A stretch of 64,000 nt of DNA from Arcicella aurantiaca (GTDB taxonomy: Bacteria; Bacteroidota; Bacteroidia; Cytophagales; Spirosomataceae). A program made the translations under genes and the position numbers. The notes beneath the pieces are model-generated. The model made no database searches, was not told the origin of the DNA, and saw nothing but the letters and a program-made list of their open reading frames with translations. Positions within the stretch are counted from its first letter, which is position 1. Each line of letters opens with the position of its first letter. This document shows positions 51,108 through 60,504 of this stretch, piece by piece. Location of the stretch: contig NZ_QGGO01000002.1 in the NCBI RefSeq assembly GCF_003148625.1, forward strand, positions 120,976-184,975, written 5' to 3'.

Positions 51108-51803
51108 ATGAATCAAGGACTTGCAGCCTTTTTCGAAAAGTCAGAAAGCCATAGCCGTATTTCGGACATGAATTTGAAGGATTTAAAAAATCTGGTTCGG
51201 CAGGGAGAAAACTCAACCCTCGAATTTAAATTAAAAGCCAATCATCCCGAAAAAATCGTCCGTGAAATTGTTGCATTTGCCAATACCAAAGGTGGAAAAC
51301 TTTTGGTAGGTGTTGGCGATGACAAGACTATTCCAGGTTTAAAATTTGTCGATGAAGAAGAATACATTTTAGTACGTGCCATTGAACGCAACTGTTTCCC
51401 TGCTTTACATTATGAAATAGAAAGGGTTTCGGTTACTGACGAACGGGACGTATTGATATTTTCAATTCCGAAAAGTACCGAGAAACCGCATTTTGTTCAA
51501 CTCGAAAATGAAGAAAAAGGCAAAGCTTATGTACGTGTCAACGACCGTTCTGTACAAGCAAGCCGTGAAGTTAGACAAATTTTACGCCGTGAAAATGAGG
51601 AAGGAATTAAGTTTACTTACGGAGATAAAGAGAAAATTTTGATGGAATATTTAGCTGAAAACAAGAAAATTACGATTGAGAAATTTTCAGAAATTGCTAA
51701 AATTCCTCTTTGGTTGGCTTCCAGAACTTTGGTTTTATTGGTTTTGAGCAACGTAATAAAAATTCAACCCGATGAGGTGATGGATTGGTATTATTTAATT
51801 TGA
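51108..51803 (+). CDS. Schlafen/AlbA_2-domain protein
   Basis: This 231-residue protein has the AlbA_2 (Schlafen-like) DNA-binding domain: LVRQGENSTLEFKLKANHPEKIVREIVAFANTKGGKLLVGVGDDKTIPG, then KGKAYVRVNDRSVQASREVRQIL. A winged-helix segment follows at about 170-225. The full N-terminus (MNQGLAAFFEKSESHS) may be an artefact; the ATG at 51168 gives MNLKDLKNLVRQG and is equally likely. Such proteins may be transcriptional regulators or nucleic-acid modifiers. Confidence 0.82.
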   Translation: MNQGLAAFFEKSESHSRISDMNLKDLKNLVRQGENSTLEFKLKANHPEKIVREIVAFANTKGGKLLVGVGDDKTIPGLKFVDEEEYILVRAIERNCFPALHYEIERVSVTDERDVLIFSIPKSTEKPHFVQLENEEKGKAYVRVNDRSVQASREVRQILRRENEEGIKFTYGDKEKILMEYLAENKKITIEKFSEIAKIPLWLASRTLVLLVLSNVIKIQPDEVMDWYYLI

Positions 51804-51814
51804 AATTACTTATT

Positions 51815-51836
51815 CATCGGACAAGGCTGTCCGATG
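51815..51836. terminator. Short hairpin between convergent genes
   Basis: CATCGGACA pairs with TGTCCGATG across AGGC. It lies between the AlbA_2 gene and the convergent barrel protein gene and may terminate both. Confidence 0.5.
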
Positions 51837-51843
51837 TTACAAA

Positions 51844-52497
51844 CTACTTTTTCTCATAATAAGGAGTGCTTTCTGGAACTTCAATAACGGGTGGTTTCCA
51901 GAGGATTTTCTTGCCAAATTTGAACGTAATTCCTGCATTTAAACTCACTAAATTATTGTAGCCTTCGGAATACGTAATTCCTGTATATTTTACTTTTACG
52001 AAAATGCCCAAACGGTCGGCATATTCTTGTAAATGAATGCCAAAACTTGGAGAAAATCCCCAATTCAATCTCGAACCTGTTTCCAATGGTGGTACATAAT
52101 TACGATAAACTTCATTGATTTGAGAATCGTATTTTGTATAAAAAGCTCCCGTTTCAAGTCCTAAAAAGGGTTTTACTAAGGTTTTGCTTAAAAGATAATA
52201 CTCCCCTCCTACCGTCAACGGCACAACGGTTTTGTAAGAATACCCAAACACTTTTGAAGAATAATCGTAATTAGAAACTGCCACCAAAGCCAAACGCATA
52301 TCGTAAGCTCCCGTTGTTGCAGTTGTTCTGAATTTATCAGAAAGATGTTTTCTTAAACTCAATTCAAAGCCCGAACCCGCAAAATTAGCTTCATGCCCAA
52401 AACCTTTTTCAACGGCATAGCTAAAACTCGTACTGACTTGAATTTGAGCAGTAGATAAAAAAGGTATCAATAAGAAAAGTAGTAATAGTTTTTTCAT
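51844..52497 (-). CDS. Outer-membrane beta-barrel protein
   Basis: This 217-residue protein has a signal peptide (MKKLLLLFLLIPFLSTAQ) followed by alternating amphipathic strands with aromatic ends, as in small porin-like barrels of Bacteroidota (VSTSFSYAVEKGFGHEANFAGSG, YYLLSKTLVKPFLGLETGAFY, GFSPSFGIHLQEY). The last 20 residues (WKPPVIEVPESTPYYEKK) stick out of the barrel. No function is indicated. Confidence 0.75.
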   Translation of the reverse strand: MKKLLLLFLLIPFLSTAQIQVSTSFSYAVEKGFGHEANFAGSGFELSLRKHLSDKFRTTATTGAYDMRLALVAVSNYDYSSKVFGYSYKTVVPLTVGGEYYLLSKTLVKPFLGLETGAFYTKYDSQINEVYRNYVPPLETGSRLNWGFSPSFGIHLQEYADRLGIFVKVKYTGITYSEGYNNLVSLNAGITFKFGKKILWKPPVIEVPESTPYYEKK

Positions 52498-52663
52498 ATC
52501 GTTTGGAGGGTCAGTTTGACGAATCTGTTGAACTTGAAAACATTTAACGAATATAGGAAATTATTTATTACGCTACTTGACTGATTGTCAATTAATTAAA
52601 AGTTGTGATAGTTTATGAGTATATGAGTTAAGGGTTCATGAGTTTATGAGTAAAGTTACGGTA

Positions 52664-52870
52664 ACTCATAAACCTATTCACTCATAAACTTTAAACTCAT
52701 AAACCTATTCACTCATAAACTTTAAACTCATAAACCTATTCACTCATAAACTTTAAACTCATAAACCTATTCACTCATAAACTTTAAACTCATAAACCTA
52801 TTCACTCATAAACTTTAAACTCATAAACCTATTCACTCATAAACTTTAAACTCATAAACTCATAAAAAAA
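52664..52870. repeat. 31-bp tandem repeat, six contiguous copies
   Basis: ACTCATAAACCTATTCACTC followed by ATAAACTTTAA repeats six times without spacers (52664-52849), then a partial copy. The preceding sequence has the inverse (GAGTTTATGAGT), so arms of hairpins form. It is not a CRISPR as there are no spacers. It fills most of the gap between the barrel protein and epimerase genes. Confidence 0.9.
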
Positions 52871-52876
52871 GCTCTC

Positions 52877-53938
52877 TTACTTCAAAACATAAGCTAAAGA
52901 TTCTTCATTTTCAGCAATCCAATCCGTGATTTCTTGCACGATTTGTTTCATCGAAATCTCAGGTTTCCAGCCTGTCAAAGCCGTTACTTTTGAATTATCC
53001 GTTACGTACAAAGGAATATCCGCCGCACGATTTTCGGTAACGGGTGTAATTGGAATAGTCTTTCCTGTTACTTCTTGACAAATTTTGGTCAATTCTTGCA
53101 ACGAAGCACTTACTTCTACACCACCGCCAACGTTCAAGATTTCTCCGTTTACTTTATCAATATTATGTAACTGAAAATCAACAAGTTTATATAAATCTTT
53201 CACGTGTAGCATATCACGAGTTTGTCTGCCCGACCCACCGTATCCGATGTATGCCAATTTCTGTTCCCAATAATGTTTTGCTACCCAAAGCACCATTACA
53301 CCTTGGTCGATTTTACCCATTTGCCAAGGTCCAGTCAAAACGCCACAACGGTTAATTACGGTTTTCATTCCGTAAAATTCGTTGTATTCGTGAATCATTA
53401 GCTCAGACGCCAATTTTGTGGCTCCGTATAAAGACCTTGCTCCGTCTAATGGGAAATCTTCTGCAATTCCTTTGGCAGAAACACCTCTAACGGGTTGATT
53501 ATCCGTCAAAGCAAAACGAGTTTCTTGCTCTTCGTAATTCAGTTTTTCAATGGCTTTGATGGGATAAATACGGCTCGTTGATAGGAAAATAAAACTTGCA
53601 CCGCACTTTTTGGTATAGTTCAAACAATTGATTGTTCCGACCAAATTGGTATTTATCAAATAGTCAGGCGTTCCGTCTAATCCTGCTAAAACAGAAGGTT
53701 CAGCCGATGCTTCAATGACAAAATCTACCTTTGGAAGAGCGTCAAAATCTTCTTTATTACGAATATCTCCGTGAACAAAAACGGCTCCTGCTTTAGCCAA
53801 ACGAGGCAAATTGAGTTCAGAACCTTTACGTTTGAGGTTATCCAAACAGATAACTTCGTAAGTTGGATAATTACTTTTAATGTTGATGGCAAGTGCCGAA
53901 CCGACAAAACCCGCCCCGCCTGTTATTAGTATTTTCAT
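52877..53938 (-). CDS. NAD-dependent epimerase/dehydratase (SDR), CDP-paratose 2-epimerase-like
   Basis: This 353-residue protein is an extended short-chain dehydrogenase: MKILITGGAGFVGSALAIN (NAD-binding), the FLSTSRIYP segment with the catalytic Ser region, YGATK (Tyr-x3-Lys), and QTRDMLHVKDLYKLVDF. The pattern FLSTSR-Y, followed by a late YGATK, resembles CDP-paratose 2-epimerase and UDP-glucose 4-epimerase. It acts on nucleotide sugars for surface polysaccharide. No other sugar genes adjoin. Confidence 0.88.
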   Translation of the reverse strand: MKILITGGAGFVGSALAINIKSNYPTYEVICLDNLKRKGSELNLPRLAKAGAVFVHGDIRNKEDFDALPKVDFVIEASAEPSVLAGLDGTPDYLINTNLVGTINCLNYTKKCGASFIFLSTSRIYPIKAIEKLNYEEQETRFALTDNQPVRGVSAKGIAEDFPLDGARSLYGATKLASELMIHEYNEFYGMKTVINRCGVLTGPWQMGKIDQGVMVLWVAKHYWEQKLAYIGYGGSGRQTRDMLHVKDLYKLVDFQLHNIDKVNGEILNVGGGVEVSASLQELTKICQEVTGKTIPITPVTENRAADIPLYVTDNSKVTALTGWKPEISMKQIVQEITDWIAENEESLAYVLK

Positions 53939-53988
53939 TTATTATTGTTTTCTATGTTCTTATACGATTGATTATCAATTTTAAAAAT

Positions 53989-54090
53989 TGTCATTGCGAG
54001 CGTAGCGAAGCAAACTGTTAGTATTTTGATAAGGCATTTCAACTTCGTTTCATCAGTCAGACAGATTGCTTCGTTTCACTCGCAATGACA
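53989..54090. repeat. TCATTGCGAGCG-type palindromic element, copy 1
   Basis: TGTCATTGCGAGCGTAGCG and following AAGCAA pair with the inverse ending CGCAATGACA. A second copy is at 57753-57855. A widespread type of intergenic palindrome in bacteria. Confidence 0.85.
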
Positions 54091-54095
54091 ACAAC

Positions 54096-55418
54096 TCAAA
54101 GTTTCCCATCCTTCATCTTCGCCAATGCTTCTTCATATTTAAAAGTTAAGCCTTTTCGTTTTTTGGCTAAATCCAATGCTTTTTCTTCGGCAGTGATGGC
54201 TTCTGACCTGATGCCCATTTTGTAGAGTAAATGTGCATAGGTATTCAAATAATCGGGATTTTCATCTATTTCGTTAGCTTTTCGTGACCATACGATTGCT
54301 TTCTGTAAAATGGTTTTGTCACTAACATTTTTATAAAACTCCTCCGCCAAAACATCTAAATCCGACGCAAAGTTAATACTTGCGTAGCGACTATGCAGTT
54401 TTTTCATGGCATCAAATCTTACTTTTCCAATTTTTACAGAATCGTCTTTACCTGTACGATACGGTAACATAAACTCTTGAAAATGAGCCAAATTCTGTTT
54501 TTTTAGTTCTTCTTGCGAAACATTCATCAAATATTTATCCGCTAAATTCTGTGCCGTTTCTAAATATTTGGGCGTATTATTGGTGGATTTATAAAACTCC
54601 ATGCGGTAACGCTCGTTTTGTCGTCCTGCTTCAACGGGATTAAGTTTTAGGTTTAAACCTGCCAATCTTTCCAACAAATCTAAGTTTTTCGTTCTCAACG
54701 CATTCCGAAAATACTCCATCATGGTTGTTGAAACGGTTTCGAGCGTTGAGATTCCGTATTTTTGGAAAGCATTTTGATTTTGTAATAATTCAATGGCTTT
54801 ACCATTGAGCGTAAATGTATTTTGAGAAAGTAGTTTTAGGGTTCTTTCTGAAGTTTGGTCTGTTGCTGGCGTTGCCAATAAATACTGTTCTACCAATTCC
54901 CGATTATCCATCACCATTACGTGACGTTTATTGATGAAATCCACTAAGAAATTAGCCTCTCTTTTCCCTGCCCTGTATTGAGTTTCATAATCTTCTAAAC
55001 GTCCTTCTCGGTATTGATTTAAGGCATTATCTACCGATTTTAGAAATTCATTTACAGGCATATAACCTGCATCGGTCAATAAAACATTTTGATTTTTATC
55101 TGCCCAAACTAAAAATGGATAAGCACTTACGTCAAATTTTCGAGCTAAATCTGGTCCTTCACCTTTTTCTGCATCAATTTTGAAATTGATAAAGTTGGCG
55201 TTCATTTTTTGAATGACTTCGGGCTTAGAATAAACCTTTTGTTCCAATTGCTTACAAGGTCCACACCAAGTTGTGAAGAAATCAATAAAAATGGGTTTGC
55301 TTTGTGCTTTTGCTTTGGCGACGGTTTCTTGCCAAGAACCTTTTTCAAAATTGATTTCTTGGGCATGAATTGAGAGAATGGTGATGGATAAAAATATGGT
55401 TGTGAAAAGTTTTTTCAT
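54096..55418 (-). CDS. Exported thioredoxin-fold protein with C-terminal helical repeats
   Basis: This 440-residue protein has a signal peptide (MKKLFTTIFLSITILSIHAQ) and a thioredoxin-like domain with WCGPC active site (Cys52 and Cys55) in FIDFFTTWCGPCKQLEQ, typical of periplasmic disulfide or thiol reductases. The remaining 290 residues are helical and TPR-like near the end. It likely works in periplasmic redox or protein folding. No partner gene adjoins. Confidence 0.88.
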   Translation of the reverse strand: MKKLFTTIFLSITILSIHAQEINFEKGSWQETVAKAKAQSKPIFIDFFTTWCGPCKQLEQKVYSKPEVIQKMNANFINFKIDAEKGEGPDLARKFDVSAYPFLVWADKNQNVLLTDAGYMPVNEFLKSVDNALNQYREGRLEDYETQYRAGKREANFLVDFINKRHVMVMDNRELVEQYLLATPATDQTSERTLKLLSQNTFTLNGKAIELLQNQNAFQKYGISTLETVSTTMMEYFRNALRTKNLDLLERLAGLNLKLNPVEAGRQNERYRMEFYKSTNNTPKYLETAQNLADKYLMNVSQEELKKQNLAHFQEFMLPYRTGKDDSVKIGKVRFDAMKKLHSRYASINFASDLDVLAEEFYKNVSDKTILQKAIVWSRKANEIDENPDYLNTYAHLLYKMGIRSEAITAEEKALDLAKKRKGLTFKYEEALAKMKDGKL

Positions 55419-55428
55419 GAGATAATGT

Positions 55429-55604
55429 ATGGCACGCAGATGACGCAGATGCCTTCGGCAACGCAGATTTACGCAAATTAAAGGGACGGTTGACGAAACT
55501 TTTGTATCAAATAATTGTAACGTTCTTTTTTGAGCATAATTATTTTATTCTCGAACAAAAAAATCTACAAAAATCTGCGTTGCTGAAAGCATCTGCGTTC
55601 CATG
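55429..55604. repeat. Inverted pair of ACGCAGATG repeats
   Basis: ATGGCACGCAGATGACGCAG (55429-) and its imperfect inverse (AAATCTGCGTTGC...GCATCTGCGTTCCAT, ending about 55604) form a large imperfect stem between the thioredoxin-fold and cvpA genes. Confidence 0.6.
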
Positions 55605-55608
55605 AAGC

Positions 55609-56118
55609 CTATCCTCGCCATTTATCAATTTGCTTCGGTACAACGTCAATGGCTTTTTCAATAACTTTGGGTGCAAGTGGCTTTACGATTGGATAAAGAT
55701 AAGTGTTTTCTGTTTCTTTTTGGGGAAGTTTTATGCCGATTGATGAAGTTAACCACAGAAAAATACTAATCCCAAACGCCCATGTAAATGCTCCCACAAT
55801 TGAGCCAGCAAGCGAGTCGAAACTACCAAAAACAGTATAGCGGATAGATTTACGAAGTAACCAACCTAATTTATTAATCAGAAAAACAATGGGAAAAAAT
55901 ACCGCCCCGAAACCAATATACGGCATGAGTTTCTCGGTCAGGCGATTGCTAATAAAGGGAGAAATCAAGTCGGTGGCGTAACCTAAAATACGGAAACCAA
56001 TCATCACGGAAAGCACAAAGGCAGCAATAGAAATCACCTCGATAATGATACCCCGTTGGTAACCAATAAATGCTCCCCAAAGCGTTGGAAGAAGGATTAG
56101 AATGTCGATTAATTTCAT
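55609..56118 (-). CDS. cvpA: CvpA family membrane protein
   Basis: This 169-residue protein has four membrane segments and the CvpA pattern: DILILLPTLWGAFIGYQRGIIIEVISI near the start, LINKLGWLLRKS, and FGSFDSLAGSIVGAFTWAFGISIF. CvpA proteins are linked to envelope homeostasis and, in E. coli, colicin V production. Its neighbours (yqeY) give no pathway. Confidence 0.9.
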   Translation of the reverse strand: MKLIDILILLPTLWGAFIGYQRGIIIEVISIAAFVLSVMIGFRILGYATDLISPFISNRLTEKLMPYIGFGAVFFPIVFLINKLGWLLRKSIRYTVFGSFDSLAGSIVGAFTWAFGISIFLWLTSSIGIKLPQKETENTYLYPIVKPLAPKVIEKAIDVVPKQIDKWRG

Positions 56119-56305
56119 GTAAATAGGGGTTGGGATTTAGGGTTTAGGATTTAGAGTCACAAGCCGTTACTCATCTGTAAATCATAATCTTTCCAACCGC
56201 AAGCTAAATTTGCACGAATACTTGGTGATGAATTATAAATGATGAGAAATGAGTAAAAATGAAGTCAATACTCATCACTTTTAACTCATCTCTCATCACT
56301 AAAAA

Positions 56306-56761
56306 CTACGCTAAAAGAGCTTTAACCATCGCAGAAACTACTTTTCCATCAGCTAAACCAGCTAATTCTTTCGTAGCAACGCCCATCATTTTACCCATAT
56401 CCGACGGAGCAGAAGCACCAACACGAGCTTTGATTTCTTCTAATTTTGCTTTCAATTCATCTTCACTTAATTGTTTTGGTAACAATTCTTCGATGATTGA
56501 CAATTCGATTTGTTCTTTTTCAGCTAAATCTTCACGTCCTTGTGAAATAAAAATTTCTAATGAATCTCTACGTTGTTTTGCCGCTTTTGTTAAAAGTTTC
56601 AATTCTACATCTGCTGACAATTCTCCTCCTGTTGTATTTGTTGCGGAAGTTTCTTCCAATAAAATCAATGATTTGATAGCACGAAGTGTACGAAGACGGT
56701 CTTGGTCTTTGGCACGCATAGCATCTTTAATGCTATTGTCGATATTAGTTTTTAAAGACAT
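56306..56761 (-). CDS. GatB/YqeY-domain protein
   Basis: This 151-residue protein matches YqeY (tRNA amidotransferase GatB-like C-terminal domain): SIKDAMRAKDQDRLRTLRAIKSLI, KLLTKAAKQRRDSLEIF, EKEQIELSIIEELLPKQLS and MGKMMGVATKELAG. Start is the ATG at 56761 (MSLKTNIDN); the open frame to 56836 has no support. Its role in tRNA or metabolism is not firmly known. Confidence 0.92.
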   Translation of the reverse strand: MSLKTNIDNSIKDAMRAKDQDRLRTLRAIKSLILLEETSATNTTGGELSADVELKLLTKAAKQRRDSLEIFISQGREDLAEKEQIELSIIEELLPKQLSEDELKAKLEEIKARVGASAPSDMGKMMGVATKELAGLADGKVVSAMVKALLA

Positions 56762-56945
56762 TTTATAAAAAGTTCTAAGTTTTACGTTCTGTGTTTTGTA
56801 TTTGCCCTTAACTTTGGGACATTCAGAGAACATCAAATTGTTATTCTGTGTTCACAAAGATAATAAAACCGTTATTGGTTATTGGATATTGGTTGTGAGT
56901 ATTTTCACTAACACCCAAATCCAAACCACTAACACCTAATATAAA

Positions 56946-57665
56946 ATGACAAAACTTAGCGTAAATATTAATAAAATAGCTACTCTTCGTAACTCACGTG
57001 GTGGCGATAATCCAAATGTTGTAAAAGTGGCTCTTGACTGCGAGCGTTTCGGTGCTGAAGGTATAACGGTTCATCCACGCCCAGACGAACGCCATATTCG
57101 TTACCAAGACGTGTATGATTTGAAGGCAGTCGTTACCACAGAATTTAACATTGAAGGCAACCCTACCGAAGCAAAATTTGTGGAATTAGTCCTTGCCAAT
57201 CGCCCAACACAAGTAACACTTGTACCTGACGCATTGGGAGCAGTTACTTCCAATGCAGGTTGGGACACCATCACGCACAAAAGCCGTTTGCAAGACCTGA
57301 TTGCTCAATTTAAAGAAGCAGGAATCAGAACGTCAATCTTCGTAGATGCCGACCCACGCATGGTAGAAGGTGCAAAAGAAACAGGAACAGACAGAATAGA
57401 ATTATATACCGAACCTTACGCCGAAAACTACTTCAAAAACCGTGAATTGGCGATTAAAGACTTTATCGTAGCCGCTCAAAAAGCCAATGAATTAGGTTTG
57501 GGCATCAATGCAGGACACGATTTAAGTTTAGATAATTTGCGTTATTTCCAACAAAATATCCCCAATCTTTTAGAAGTCTCCATAGGTCACGCTTTGGTTT
57601 GTGATGCTTTGTATTTGGGGCTGGAGAATACAGTGCAGTTGTATTTGAGAGAAACGAAGGCGTAA
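56946..57665 (+). CDS. pdxJ: Pyridoxine 5'-phosphate synthase
   Basis: This 239-residue TIM-barrel enzyme makes pyridoxine-5-phosphate for vitamin B6. It shows [80 protein letters not shown] and [18 protein letters not shown]. Full length. It is followed 88 bp later by a palindromic repeat and then pbpC. Confidence 0.95.
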   Translation: MTKLSVNINKIATLRNSRGGDNPNVVKVALDCERFGAEGITVHPRPDERHIRYQDVYDLKAVVTTEFNIEGNPTEAKFVELVLANRPTQVTLVPDALGAVTSNAGWDTITHKSRLQDLIAQFKEAGIRTSIFVDADPRMVEGAKETGTDRIELYTEPYAENYFKNRELAIKDFIVAAQKANELGLGINAGHDLSLDNLRYFQQNIPNLLEVSIGHALVCDALYLGLENTVQLYLRETKA

Positions 57666-57752
57666 GGAGCGTTAAAAACGCAATACCATGCGACAACCGA
57701 TTGCAAATCGATGTCAGCGGAAAATTGTGCTTTTTGCAAATGTTAGAATTGC

Positions 57753-57855
57753 TGTCATTGCGAGCGTAGCGAAGCAATCTGTTAGCTTACGGGCGGTGGC
57801 TTTCAAGCTCCATTTCATCAATCCAACAGATTGCTTCGCTACGCTCGCAATGACA
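57753..57855. repeat. TCATTGCGAGCG-type palindromic element, copy 2
   Basis: Arms TGTCATTGCGAGCGTAGCG then AAGCAATCTGTT and the inverse. An open frame through it (VIASVAKQS and DCFATLAMT when translated) extends pbpC upstream but is not a real start. Confidence 0.88.
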
Positions 57856-57885
57856 CCAAATTATAATCAATATGAAATTGACCAA

Positions 57886-60234
57886 ATGAATCTCAACAAC
57901 CTAAAACAAAACACAATCCCATTCCTAAAAAGAATTTTCCAATACAAAGCCGTGAGAGTCATTTCTTACGGCTTATTGCTTTTCATTGTTTTAGACCTCA
58001 TTTTTCCTTTTAGAGTTCAACCTAATTATTCTACTTTAATTACAGATTCTGACGGAAAAATTCTTCATGCTTTTTTGAATAATCAGGATAAATGGCGGAT
58101 GAAAACGGAGCTTTCGGAGATTACGCCAACTTTGGAAAAAGCGATTGTATATAAAGAAGACCGTTGGTTTCGTTGGCATTTTGGAGTAAATCCTTTTGCC
58201 ATTGCACGAGCAGGTGTACGCAACATATTTACGGGCAGACGCACCTCGGGAGCAAGTACCATCACGATGCAAGTGGTACGTTTGTTGAATCCTCAAAATC
58301 GTACTTATTTCAATAAAATCATTGAAATGCTACGGGCTTTTCAGTTGGAAGTACATTATTCCAAAGATGAAATCCTGCAACTTTACTTAAATCTTGTGCC
58401 TTATGGTTCAAATATCGAAGGTATCAAATCGGCTTCGGTTTTGTACTTTCAGAAGTCGCCCGATGTACTGAGTTTGGCAGAAGTAATGGCTTTGGCAATT
58501 ATTCCTAATCGCCCATCAAGTTTGCGTTTGGGTATTAATAATGATTTTATTTTGAAGGAAAGAAATCGTTGGCTAAATGAATTTAAAGACTCGGAAGTAT
58601 TTCATAATCAAGACATTGACGATGCTTTAAACGAGCCTCTCAATGTTCAAAGACACGAAGCTCCCAAACTTGCTCCGCATCTATCTTTGCGATTAAAAAA
58701 CGAGTATCCGACCGAGGCAAATATTCATTCTTCCTTGATTCGGAATAAGCAATTGACGATTGAGAAAATTGTACAAAACTATGTTAGTCGGCTTTATGCC
58801 ATGAATATTCACAACGCTGCGGTGATGGTAATGAACAACCAAACGCACCAAGTAGAGGCTTATGTGGGTTCGGCAGATTTTAATAATCCTGTGGACGGCG
58901 GACAAGTAGATGGTGTACGAGCGATTCGTTCACCAGGAAGTACGCTGAAACCGCTTTTATACGCAACGGCTTTCGACAAAGGAATTATCACGCCAAAAAC
59001 CATGATTAATGATGTTCCAACGAATTTTGGAGGTTTTGAGCCTGAAAATTTCGATAAATTATTTCATGGTAAAATAACGATTGAATACGCTTTGGCAAAT
59101 TCTTTAAACATTCCTGCGGTAAAAATCTTGAAAGAAATTTCTACGCCTGTTTTGGTAGATAAACTCAAAAAAGCTGATTTTCAAGCAGTGAAAAAGAATT
59201 CGTCCAAATTAGGATTATCCTTAGTTTTGGGTGGCTGTGGCGTGACTTTGGAAGAGCTGACAAATTTGTTTTCAAGTTTTGCTAATGAGGGTAATTTTCA
59301 AAAATCAATATATTTAATTGATAGCAATCATTCACAACTCACAACTCACAATTCAGAACTAATAAGTCCCGAATCTACCTATTTAATCAACCAAATCTTA
59401 ACCCAAATTACCCGTCCAGATTTACCCAACAACTACGCTTACACATACAGAATGCCCAAAATTGCTTGGAAAACAGGAACATCATTTGGTAAAAAAGATG
59501 CTTGGAGTATTGGTTACAATGCCAAATATACCGTTGGCGTTTGGATTGGAAATTTCTCTGGCGAGGGCGTTCCAGAACTTTCGGGAGCCAATATTGCTAC
59601 GCCATTATTATTCGATATTTTCAATACGATTGATTATAATTCTTCCTCAAAATGGTTCAAATCACCCGAAAACATCGCTTTAAGAAAGGTTTGTGCGGAA
59701 AGTGGAGACGTGCCTAACGAGTTCTGTGTCAATCAAATAACGGATTATTATATTCCAAGTGTTTCAAAAATGACTTTATGTACACACGCCAAATATGTGT
59801 ACGTAAATGCCGATGCAAGCATGAGTTATTGTTCGCACTGTTTACCCGATAGCGGTGCCGTGAAAAAAACGTATCCAAATCATTCGCCTGAGTTGGTCAG
59901 TTGGTTTGAAACCAAGCATATTCTCTACGAAAGAATACCTCCGCATAACCCAAAATGCGAAAGAGTTTTTGCAGAAAATGCTCCACAAATTGTCTATCCT
60001 GTGGATGGTTCAGAATATATTTTGGATAAAAATGACACGCAAAAACTAATGCTAAATGCCCAAGTCAGAAACGATGTGAAGGAAATTTATTGGTATATTA
60101 ACGATAAATTACTACAAAAAGCAACGCCCAACACGCCCATTTTCTTTGTTCCAGAAGCAGGCAAAATCAAGATTTCGTGTAGTGATGATAAGGGGAGAAA
60201 TACGGATATTTTTGTGAAGGTTAGGTGGGAATGA
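57886..60234 (+). CDS. pbpC: Penicillin-binding protein 1C
   Basis: This 782-residue protein has a membrane anchor (about 30-48), a GT51 glycosyltransferase domain (YKEDRWFRWHFGVNP, GASTITMQVVRLL, EILQLYLNLVPYGSNIEG), a transpeptidase domain (SPGSTLKPLLYA with the active Ser, SLNIPAVK, WKTGTSFGKKDAWSIGY) and a C-terminal penicillin-binding-associated region (CSHCLPDSG, HNPKCERVF). It makes peptidoglycan in the periplasm. The start used is the ATG at 57886 (MNLNNLKQN); the frame to 57688 runs through a repeat. Confidence 0.95.
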   Translation: MNLNNLKQNTIPFLKRIFQYKAVRVISYGLLLFIVLDLIFPFRVQPNYSTLITDSDGKILHAFLNNQDKWRMKTELSEITPTLEKAIVYKEDRWFRWHFGVNPFAIARAGVRNIFTGRRTSGASTITMQVVRLLNPQNRTYFNKIIEMLRAFQLEVHYSKDEILQLYLNLVPYGSNIEGIKSASVLYFQKSPDVLSLAEVMALAIIPNRPSSLRLGINNDFILKERNRWLNEFKDSEVFHNQDIDDALNEPLNVQRHEAPKLAPHLSLRLKNEYPTEANIHSSLIRNKQLTIEKIVQNYVSRLYAMNIHNAAVMVMNNQTHQVEAYVGSADFNNPVDGGQVDGVRAIRSPGSTLKPLLYATAFDKGIITPKTMINDVPTNFGGFEPENFDKLFHGKITIEYALANSLNIPAVKILKEISTPVLVDKLKKADFQAVKKNSSKLGLSLVLGGCGVTLEELTNLFSSFANEGNFQKSIYLIDSNHSQLTTHNSELISPESTYLINQILTQITRPDLPNNYAYTYRMPKIAWKTGTSFGKKDAWSIGYNAKYTVGVWIGNFSGEGVPELSGANIATPLLFDIFNTIDYNSSSKWFKSPENIALRKVCAESGDVPNEFCVNQITDYYIPSVSKMTLCTHAKYVYVNADASMSYCSHCLPDSGAVKKTYPNHSPELVSWFETKHILYERIPPHNPKCERVFAENAPQIVYPVDGSEYILDKNDTQKLMLNAQVRNDVKEIYWYINDKLLQKATPNTPIFFVPEAGKIKISCSDDKGRNTDIFVKVRWE

Positions 60235-60258
60235 GTATTGGTTACTGGTTATTTAGAA

Positions 60259-60420
60259 ACGGAAGTATGTATTTAATGTCGCAAAACCTCACCCCCAACC
60301 CCTCTCCGATGGAGAGGGGAGAAAAATGGGGTCGAATGCTCCCCTCTCCATCGGAGAGGGGTTGGGGGTGAGGTTTTTTCGACTCAAATTTAACTTGCGA
60401 CATTAAGTATATACTTCCGT
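60259..60420. repeat. 162-bp giant palindrome (MITE-like)
   Basis: ACGGAAGTAT...TGTCGCAA at the left matches TTGCGACA...ATACTTCCGT at the right. Within it, ACCTCACCCCCAACCCC and its inverse make a second long stem. The element is not coding and lies between pbpC and the second ATPase-HNH module. Confidence 0.8.
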
Positions 60421-60454
60421 TTAGAAATTAGTAACTGGAAGTAAAATCAATAAA

Positions 60455-60494
60455 AATAAACAATCCACATGGTTTTTCTTGTGGATTGTTTATT
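60455..60494 (+). terminator. Hairpin upstream of the second ATPase-HNH module
   Basis: AATAAACAATCCACA pairs with TGTGGATTGTTTATT and is followed by T. It ends pbpC transcription; TATTTTTG at 60491-60498 (a perfect TAnnTTTG) overlaps it and may be the promoter of the module, whose ATG is only 7 bp further. Confidence 0.6.
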
Positions 60495-60504
60495 TTTGGG
60501 GTAA

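Noticed and set aside
52664..52870. Possible CRISPR array
   Set aside because: The 31-bp units are directly contiguous with no variable spacers, and no cas gene is near.
57688..57885. N-terminal extension of pbpC
   Set aside because: The extra residues (VIASVAKQS, DCFATLAMT) are translation of a palindromic repeat; the family start fits the ATG at 57886.
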